The notes beneath the pieces are model-generated. The model saw nothing but the letters and a program-made list of their open reading frames with translations. It was not told the origin of the DNA and did not search any database. Of a DNA stretch of 64,000 bases, positions 56,462-64,000 are shown one piece after another. The DNA is from Marisa cornuarietis (lineage: Eukaryota > Mollusca > Gastropoda > Architaenioglossa > Ampullariidae). The stretch is from positions 1,414,501 to 1,478,500 of the forward strand of contig SMMW01000584.1 of the NCBI GenBank assembly GCA_004794655.1. The letters run 5' to 3'. Position 1 is the first letter of the stretch. Each line of letters starts with the position of its first letter. A program made the position numbers and the translations under genes.

Positions 56462-58400
56462 ACGTTTGGTACGTGAGGCGACAGCAAGGGACCTCCATAT
56501 GGTTCTGTCTGCTGCTGTTCTGGGGGCTGTCTCGAATGATAGGCCTCTGTTCTTGAGGTCCTTTTCGATGGATCGCCTCCACGTCTCTTTGGGCCTCCCT
56601 CTGTTCCTCTTCCCCTGTGGTGTCTATCGCAGGGCTGTTCTGGGGATTGAGTCTGGAGGCATGCGGCACACGTGACCTAACCATTGCCAGTGCCGCAGTT
56701 GGATCGCTTCTGCCAAGGAGCACATCCCCACCCTCTCGCGCATTACTTTGGTATCTGGACTATAACACCTTTTCTCCAATCGGCAGGGATTTCTTCACTG
56801 CCCCAGATCTCCTGGAGGATGCCTTGTAGGATATTTGGTGTCTCTTCCTCTTCTGCTTTCAGCATTTCAGCACATACACCATCCCCTCCTGGCGCCTTGC
56901 CGTTCTTCGTTTTGTGAATGGCTTCCTTAATTTCTTGTAGTGCATTGTGGGTCTAGTGCTGATATCTAGGTCTACTTCTGCTTCGATGATTTCAGGTAGC
57001 ACTGACGGGTCTGGCTGGTTAAGAATCTGTTGAAAATGTTTCCCCCCCCCATCTCTTCAGTTTGGCTCCCTCTTCAGTGACGGGTGTGCTATCTGTTCTT
57101 GTAACCGAGAGGTCCTGGTTGTGCCTTCGGTCACCTCGTAGCTTCCTTAAGATCTGATGGGTCGTCTTCATGTCTTTCCGTTCGGCTGCTGCTTCGTCTT
57201 CAGCTGAGAGCTGTTCTATATACTGTCGCCTGTATCTCCTTGAGGAGGACTTGATCTGTTTGTCTAGCTCCCTGTATTGGGCTGCAGTCCTCTCTTTCAG
57301 CCTGTGGGACTGTGTTCAGGAGCTTCCGTTTCATCTCTTTCCTTTCTTCTATCAAGTTCCATGTGTGCACAGATATCCATACATTACTGGGGCTTGTCCT
57401 GTAGCCAATGGTTTCTTTTGCTGCTTCTACTTTGGCTTTGTTCAAAGTATCGATCGTTATTGCTGCTTCATCTCGAAGGATGCTGAAGTTGTTTTTCAGT
57501 GCAATGCCGAATGCTTTTTTGATTGCTGGGTCTCTGAGTTTGGCCATGTCCATACGCTGGTTTCTTTTCTGCCCAATCTTTGCTTTTCTCAACTTCAGTT
57601 TCAGCTTTGCAACTAATAGGTGGTGGTCACTGCCAACGTCTGCTCCTCGCACATCTTGCAGAGAGTGCCTCCATTTGCTGTTGATGATGATGTGATCTAT
57701 ATGGCTTTGTGTCTATCCATCAGGTGATGTTAGCTTGTGGATTGTTTTGTGCGCAAACAGACTACCATCAATAATAAGGAGGAGCATCAAATCGTGCTTG
57801 GGGAGGTCGTCTAAAACCGCTTGAAGTGCGCTATAAAATTTGTCTTTTTCCTCTTCGTCAGCGTTGTCAATGGGGGCATAGGGTACTACAATGGATAGTT
57901 TTGTGAACCTAAAGTTTAACCTCACGTAGAGTAGGCGTTCATTGATGGGGTTCCACTGTAAGATGGCATTTGCATGTTTCCTGCTGATAATAATGGCGAC
58001 TCCTTTATGGTGGTGGTTGTCTTGTCTTGTCTGCCAGACCAGATAATGGTTTCCCCAGAGTTAAGTACCTGTTTTCCCGTACCTGTCCATCTGGCCTCTG
58101 CCACTACGAGCATTGTGAGGTTGTATAGCTGTTCATTTCTTTAACTGTTTGTGATAGCCTTCCTGTCTGGAATAAAATCCGTATATTCCAGCATGTGATG
58201 TTTTGGAGTCAGGAGCTCCGCTGTCGGGCCAGACAATTCCTTTTGGCTTTGATCCCTTGCCGTCATAGCGCCAGTTGCCTGGTCAGCTTCTCTCCTTCTA
58301 CCAGACGAAGTTTTTTTCTCTAGCTGTCGTTTCCGTAGCATAAAAGTTTTTATGGGATAGGGTTGCTAGCCCTATGCCAAATCCTCCTCCTTTCTCATCC
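56462..58400 (-). mobile_element. LINE family A-like element, endonuclease end kept, RT core lost
   Basis: Minus-strand frames recover an AP-endonuclease-like domain: the AEARWTGTGKQ acid motif near 58,095, SGETIIWSGRQD, YAPIDNADEEEKDKFY near 57,880 and the SDHHLLVAKL histidine motif near 57,620. A linker and the start of the reverse-transcriptase domain follow (KNGKAPGGDGV, 56,879-56,909). The catalytic RT core is missing, and about 56,720-56,770 joins directly to a C-terminal LRHWQWLGHV / GKRNRGRPKETW segment. Stops and frameshifts are frequent, so it is dead. It fills the space downstream of the solitary esterase exon. Confidence 0.88.
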
Positions 58401-58662
58401 GGGCTTGGGACCGACAATGTCGGAGTTCATTCGTAATATATGAGTTAAAATTCATTGACACTCCAATTTTCCTGTAATTGAAGACTGAGTTTTCTTTCCC
58501 TATATAAATTATTGCCACCAATTTTGATTTTTGTGAGGAGAAAAAGCCATCAAATGGCAGTATAGGTATTGCTGTGTAGATTTCCTGTCCCAGTCGATGG
58601 TCTGTGAACATGTATTTCTGAAAACTCTCTCACTCCTCATTGCAATATACTTAGGAACTTAC

Positions 58663-58772
58663 TTTGAGGACAGGGGCGGAAATGAAGTTATCAAAAAGCT
58701 GCGTCACATCGACAATAAGAACAGTCCAAGCTGATGCAGCAGACATGTTGCGATGACGACTATGCTGTGAGC
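58663..58772 (-). pseudogene. Solitary carboxylesterase first exon (CES-C remnant)
   Basis: An acceptor-like TTGTAG is followed by a 26-nt leader and an ATG (58,746) opening MSAASAWTVLIVDVTQLF. The frame reaches FISAPVLK (28 codons) and then a perfect GTAAGT. Leader and protein match the start of CES-A (MSAGSICTLLL, then FDEIISAPIIK). In CES-A the exon runs on for another 115 codons, whereas here the homology stops. No further exons of this copy are found before CES-A, and LINE debris follows, so it is most likely a gene remnant. A first exon with an ancestral intron at this point is the alternative. Confidence 0.7.
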
Positions 58773-61326
58773 CTACAATTTTAAAAAGGCCTACTCACTA
58801 GACTGCTACGCATGTTGATCTTCTGCTCTTTTCAGAGGCAAGAGCTAATGTTTGTGCTAAATATGCATGCGCAGAGAAGTATGGACAAACTTTTGACTAA
58901 ATTTGACAAAGTTTTTAATTAACCGTCATATAAATATTTTGTTAAACTTGTTCGACCGCTCCTCCAGTTTTTTTTTTTTACTTGACTGTTAAATTAAAAA
59001 TTGTCAATATTTGTCCATTCAAAACACCCTTAATAGGAGGGGAAAAGTTTTATTGTATTAAAAAAACATCAAGGTTGAAGAATTTTGCCTGTTTGTTTTT
59101 CCAGTTTATTCTGCAGACGTGAGCTGTTGTTGACCGCAGGGATCGGAGAGCGAGCGTGTGCGCATCAGTCATCGGCGGGCGCTATACCGATGGGACGGGT
59201 GACGAGAGTCGTCACTCAGACTTAGATTCCATCCCTGATGACATCCCCGTACGTTGATATCACTTGTCCCGCTGTTTACGTCTCTGCACATTGCGGCTAT
59301 CAAGGCCATGATGTGTCACAACAAAGCTCTTGAGAGGGTACAGTGGTCGAGTGGTCGAATGGTCGAGTTCAACTACATTTAACTGAGAGACAACCTACAC
59401 AGTCGTGCTTTTGTTTTTTGCCTATTAGTGGCCTACCTTTTATCGTCTTTGCTCGGGGTTCATTTCCACGAGGCTGTTCCTCAGACCCTGAGCTGGTTCC
59501 TTGGGACAGCTACAATATTGTTACTAGGCGAGAGGTGCGTCCTACATTATAATATAGGACCATCGTCACTAAGCGTTAGGAATGTTTCAATGTGAGTTCA
59601 ATTAACGACCGACCACATATTGTATGACTGGTTTATTAAGTTATAATGGACTGTAATCTCGGGCCACATATATTGCAGTCCCTCCTTGACCTAAACGTCT
59701 TTATGCAATGTATGACTGTTTTGTATTGTGCTACGTGTCAAGTATATAACTAGACTGCCAAACAACCACACAGCACAAGAGAAGCTGATATTACAACAGA
59801 AGCTATGAACACAGCTTTACTTACCCATAGTGCACATTACACTGTAACTATTAAAAAAAGGCAGTTAAAATTAGAATGTATTTGTTACATCTTATTTGCT
59901 ATATAACTTAGCATTTATTCTTTTCCTCTTACATCCTATATTCATGGTGTGTGCGTGCGGCACTGAGAGAAAAAATGACTCAATTAATAGTCGAGAGCAG
60001 CCCAGGCATGTAAAGGGACATGCAGAGCATACACATACAGTATGAAGCTAGGCACAAAGTCCACACGCACGCACGGACGCACGCACGGACCAATGCACCC
60101 ACAGAAATTCTTATGTAGATTATCTTAAAACTGTTGCACCTGCCTCCGAAAGTACACATTGAACGTGGTACTATACTTGTGAATGCCAAAGCTAACTTTT
60201 GAAGCGATCAACATAGGTCACCACAATGTCTTTTTCGGGGATCATTGTGCAGCAATATTTTTTTTAGAGATCCAGGTTTTAAATAAAATCTCTTAGAGTT
60301 TTAGACGGTCAGGCGATGTAACATTAGGAGATTTTAGGTTATTCAACGGCACACCTTTCCAACGCGGTAAGCAGAAATAACTGATGATTACAAACATTTA
60401 ACAGTCTCGCCTAGCTAGTTCTACGTCTCCTTTGTTCACACCTGTTCTGGTGAAGTGTTTTCAACTAATCTCCTGAAACTTTGCAACTGGCTAACTAATA
60501 AACGAAACGGCTGGCGAATAAAAAAATATATGTCCAAAAATCTCGATAAAAACATATCTGCTGTTTGCGCCATCTTATCACAGTTTACGACAGCAGTACG
60601 ATCAGAGTCATTGCACCTGTAATGCCTACAATACTTTTTCACAAGTGCAGTTCACGAACACCCGCATTTGATTCTTGTTGCACCTTTCTACATTAAAACA
60701 CGTGTCTCTTTGTATCTGTCTGTCCAAAGGACGATTAGAACTGAAACTGGTTCGTTTCCTGTGGTATCTAGCTAGATGGAGGACGATAAAATGCTGCATC
60801 ACTTACCCGACAAGTCTCGAAATCGACAACAACGAAGCGAAAAGCAGAGGACGACAGGTGTAAGGAAGCGCAGGCAAATGCATGTACCTACAGAGCTAGC
60901 GAAACAGATAACCCAGCCCTTTATACACGCCTGAGGACATGTGGTTGGGTATCAAGGACTAGTTAAAGTGAGATTGAGAGACGACCTGTTTGACGGAGAC
61001 TTCAGTCTGTTTGTATACCAACAGGCAAACTAGAACACAAAAACACCTTGAGTATATATATATATATGACACTGTGACAAAACTTCCCCTCTGGCATACA
61101 GTCGGGCTTTGATTGCTTACAACTTCTTTATTTTTTCTGGGCTGAACCTGAAACGATATCAGTGGATGAAGAAAGGTTTCAGGAGATACACATGTTAATG
61201 CTGGCCTGCTGTGTGTTGTTGTTTACATGTTTTGTGTGTTTTAATGCGTGAATACCAACTATACCAACTAAATTTATTATTCAACTTTTGGACATTCTAT
61301 TTCCTGTCATGTCATTCTGGACATTA
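58773..61326. other. Intergenic stretch, no gene seen
   Basis: AT-rich sequence with a 9-bp GTGGTCGAG-type triplication at 59,342-59,366 and a GCACG-rich run at 60,062-60,090. The open frames are short and unrecognised. Confidence 0.4.
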
Positions 61327-61502
61327 TTAATGCCAGTTTGAGAGCAGGATGTGTTCCACGGTGTTTTCAAACAGGCCGTTGTGAAGCCCTTGTTGAAGAA
61401 GGCATACCTGGATCCCTCTGACTGTAAAAACTATCGTCCAGTATCAAATGTATCATATATTTCCAAGTTACTTGAGAGGGTGGTCGCAGTTGTTTTTGAG
61501 TA
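61327..61502 (+). mobile_element. LINE family C fragment (reverse-transcriptase start)
   Basis: One frame reads INASLRAGCVPRCF and, after a frameshift, QAVVKPLLKKAYLDPSDCKN then YRPVSNVSYISKLLERVV. This is the block 0-1 region of a jockey/CR1-like reverse transcriptase, including the RPVSN motif. It is cut on both sides. Confidence 0.8.
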
Positions 61503-61877
61503 GACTCAGTGTAGGATATTTGTGATGAACTTTTCTTTTGTTATTTAGTAAAGAATATATTGTACGTTCACCCGATTATTAGAAACGTTCAAGCCCACGT
61601 ACAGGTATTAGGGATTTGTTGTCTGAAAGAATACGTGTGGAACACAGTGTTTGCAGGCGTGCTCTGTGGAGTCCTGTGTGTGTCCGAGTTCGTTCCCCAA
61701 CAGTAAAGAATAAAACAGATCAAAAGAAACGGACTTTTCGACCATTGCGTTAATACAAGCAGCAAACATACAAACGAAAGACTATGTATAATTGATGAAG
61801 ACTTGCATAGTAGCAAAAAGCATGATGATTCTAAATACAAATTCTAAGACAAATATTCATAAGTGCGTGCGGATGTT
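61503..61877 (-). other. CES-B 3' flank
   Basis: Sequence downstream of the CES-B stop. No gene or repeat was recognised. The nearest minus-strand AATAAA noted is near 61,273, beyond the LINE fragment. Confidence 0.35.
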
Positions 61878-62097
61878 TTACAGTTCATCCTTCACACGTT
61901 CTTGTGCAGTTTGCTGAGTCAGCTGTTCGATAGCAGTCTTCACTTCCGGTAAAAGCTGCAGCCACACAGACAGGCGCTCACGCATCACGTGGTGCTGAAT
62001 GCTGGGATTGGTGGAGAGGGAGAGGTACGCCCCGTCTTGACTCGTGAACTCCGGCACGTCTTCACCCAGAGACGACCTCAGGTGGACGCTTGGATTT
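61878..62097 (-). CDS. CES-B exon 5 (C-terminus, KDEL)
   Basis: Acceptor CTTCCCAG, first base completes a Gly codon, then NPSVHLRSSLGED, ending KDEL-TAA. The first ~160 nt nearly match CES-A. The last ~19 codons before KDEL (TAIEQLTQQTAQERV) do not. Confidence 0.93.
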
Positions 62098-63724
62098 CTG
62101 GGAAGACATGTATGTCAGACGCATTAATTTTCGGACAGCAAAGGCAGAATGGAAAAGAAAAGCGAGAAAAAGAAAGAAGTAGACTTAAAGAAAGACAAAA
62201 AGAAAGAAGTCGAGAAAAGCGAGGAAGAAGTTAGTAATTAGAGAGGTTCATGGGGGGAGGGGGAACACTATGTCAATGACACGATATCTCGAGGAGCGAA
62301 GGCAGACTAGAAAAAGGGGCGGACACACACACACACACACACACACATGTGAACTCCGACACGTCCTCGGCCAGAGTCGACATCAGATGGACACTTGGAT
62401 TTCTGGGAAGAAATTATGTCATTCTCGGGCATTTTTGGACAGCAAAGGCAGAAGAGAAAAGAGAATTGAGAAAAAGAAAGACAGACAGAGGGAAGGCGAG
62501 AAAAGAGAGAAAGAAGTTAAAAATCACAGTTTCATTGAAGCATGCAATGTACGTTTACTTGTGAGTGAAAGTAAATGTAGCTTTACTTATAAATGAAAAT
62601 TGCAGCAGAACTACTTTTAAGTCACAGAAGAGGTCATAATCATAAATTTTTATTGCGTCGTTTTATCTGTTACAGTTGCATATATAACGGGGTGCGGTTC
62701 GCTACTTTCTCAGGTGACCGAGACGCAGCACCTGGTCTATCCAAACAAAGTGCCCCATTACACAGTCTTCTTCCCTACTTTCCCGGGGACTCACCCAGTT
62801 CTGGCAAAGTCAGCCAGCATGGCTACGAAGTCCGAGGACAGCTTCTCTTCCTCTGGTGTAAGGGGGCCCGTCTTGCCGCTAAACATCACAGACTCCGAGA
62901 TGAACTCGAACTCCAGCAGCAAGTCATCTGCGTGGTGAGTACCTGGGACGAGGCTACCCCGATTAAAACTAAGATCTTGGTTCAACCAATACAGATATCT
63001 TCCACCGCTATGGTGCTGATCGGCAAGAGTTCGAATCCACGCCATGGAAGGTGCATTTATCACCGCGTCACCGTACACTTGAATCAAAGTATCGAGCGGG
63101 ACAGACTTGTTAGTGAAGGCGTCTGGCCCTCGGTAGAAAAACTCTAACATCTGAAAAAAAAGACACGGTATAAGCAAGTCATAATAAGCAACTGTTTTCA
63201 TTGTCTATGTCTAGTCTTTTAGTTTCTTTTCTGCTTCCGCTTCGACCCGTTTATACTTCCCTTCCAGCTGGTCCTTGTTTTCTTCGTACTTCTGTTTCTA
63301 TTTAGTCTTTTATACATGCACACTGTACTCAGTACAGTACTTTGTCCAAGAAAGTAGCTGACAACGATCCCCTCTGTCTTTGATGAACACAAAAACAACA
63401 GACAAAAAAGAGACAATATCACATAAACAGGTACGCACGCACGCGCACGTGAATGCAGCCTGTGAAACACAGTAAGAGACAAGACCTTAAAGGCCACGCC
63501 GGTAGCCGGTCCCAGCTCGGCGCACTTCATCCAGGTGCCGAGGAGATGGCGGAAGATTGTCACTTTGTCCGTGTCCTGTACGGGGTAAAGGTTGAGAATA
63601 GACAGCAGCAGCGCACCCTCGTGACTAGTAAAGCCACTCAGGATGTCGATCTCCCCTACTCGTACTGATGCCATATGACCTTCGTGTGCCATTAGCCTCA
63701 CAGGCTTGTCCGAGAAAAACTCAC
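61878..63724 (-). CDS. CES-B: type-B carboxylesterase, last three exons (5' part beyond window)
   Basis: Exons 63,724-63,486, 63,150-62,795 and 62,097-61,878 join in the same phases as CES-A exons 3-5 and have identical lengths (239, 356 and 220 nt). They contain the catalytic acid in SGFTSHEG and the catalytic histidine in PGTHHADDLL. The nucleophile serine and signal peptide would lie to the right of the window. The protein ends VKDEL, so it too should be held in the ER lumen. It looks functional in what is visible: there are no stops and the splice sites are GT-AG. A damaged extra copy of the last exon lies in intron 4. CES-A and CES-B are tandem duplicates on the same strand. Confidence 0.93.
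62323..62402 (-). pseudogene. Decoy partial duplicate of CES-B exon 5
   Basis: A good acceptor (CTTCCCAG, 62,403-62,410) leads into NPSVHLMSTLAEDVSEFT, collinear with the true exon 5 start 305 bp downstream. It then runs into a (CA)n microsatellite. If spliced, the frame continues with Cys-Val repeats and stops about 25 codons after the microsatellite begins, without KDEL. The duplication also covers the intron sequence before the acceptor (62,406-62,520 against 62,101-62,230). Confidence 0.75.
62795..63150 (-). CDS. CES-B exon 4 (catalytic His)
   Basis: Acceptor TTTTTTTCAG and donor GTGAGT, where CES-A has GTAAGT. 356 nt, enters in phase 0 and leaves in phase 2. The 3' half is closer to CES-A than the 5' half. 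Confidence 0.94.
63486..63724 (-). CDS. CES-B exon 3 (catalytic Glu)
   Basis: Acceptor TTTTCTCAG and donor GTCTTG. It encodes EFFSDKPVRLMAHEGHM and SGFTSHEGALLL, clearly more diverged from CES-A than exon 5 is. Confidence 0.93.
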
Positions 63725-63807
63725 CTGAGAAAAATAAGTATATCTTTTGATTTGTTTAAACCTACACTCTTTAGTTTGGTCTTCATGTGATCTGTATTTA
63801 AAGATCA

Positions 63808-63810
<3 letters not shown>

Positions 63811-63885
<75 letters not shown>
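63811..63885. repeat. (TG)n microsatellite in CES-B intron 2, about 37 units
   Basis: An uninterrupted TG run about 85 bp upstream of the exon 3 acceptor on the transcribed minus strand. Transcribed, it reads (CA)n. Confidence 0.95.
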
Positions 63886-63887
<2 letters not shown>

Positions 63888-64000
63888 TTTTTTTCTAGTC
63901 TGCATTCGCTACTCGAGATATCGTACCATTGTGACAATATCCCTGGTCTTTCAACCAGAACGTGAATACTGGCCCCGGGGAATGGGCACGTGGGCACTAG

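Noticed and set aside
48073..58772. Splicing of the orphan exon (58,663) into CES-A exon 1
   Set aside because: No acceptor with a pyrimidine tract lies at the matching point (ATTAAAG-CTCC), and the phase would not fit.
63698..63997. A minus-strand frame with a long His-Thr repeat
   Set aside because: Pure translation of the TG microsatellite within CES-B intron 2.
1..64000. CRISPR arrays, operons, phage or bacterial toxin-antitoxin systems
   Set aside because: Spliced genes, SINEs and LINEs show eukaryotic DNA. The tandem repeats found lack unique equal-length spacers.

Overview
The window looks like nuclear DNA from an intron-rich invertebrate, most likely a mollusc and probably a marine gastropod. 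The reasons are canonical GT-AG introns of 0.1 to 8.8 kb, long microsatellites, tRNA-derived SINEs, decayed APE-type LINEs and small terminal-inverted-repeat (TIR) transposons. The taxon is an inference. No bacterial, viral or organellar genes were seen, and most open frames outside the exons described here look like chance.

Layout. 1-15.7 kb is intergenic DNA with no gene I can support. It holds minisatellites, two SINE copies, a TIR element, a LINE 3' half with an (ATG)18 tail and a hAT-like element. 15.8-31.3 kb (+) is a complete 12-exon SLC2A (GLUT-type) facilitative sugar transporter of 551 aa. It is followed by a T/G-rich stretch to about 38.4 kb that is probably a very long 3' UTR. Intron 1 (8.8 kb) contains a GC-richer zone with a possible second first exon. 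38.4-42.8 kb is intergenic with a SINE and a ~200-bp tandem array carrying paired CACGTG boxes.

42.8-64 kb (-) is a carboxylesterase cluster. CES-A is complete (5 exons, 579 aa, Ser-Glu-His triad, C-terminal KDEL). A solitary first exon at 58.7 kb is the remnant of another copy. CES-B, of which only the last three exons lie in the window, has the same exon sizes and also ends in KDEL. The spaces between these genes are filled with LINE, SINE and TIR debris.

The sugar transporter acts at a membrane. The esterases are predicted to be retained in the ER lumen, as detoxifying or lipid-ester hydrolases are. Nothing suggests the two loci work together. The most interesting signals are the near-identical block shared by the last exons of CES-A and CES-B (gene conversion), a decoy last exon in CES-B that would remove KDEL, an alternative GLUT first exon whose ATG abuts a splice donor, a GLUT-motif-like fragment just past exon 7, and a palindromic MITE built from ~20-bp units.
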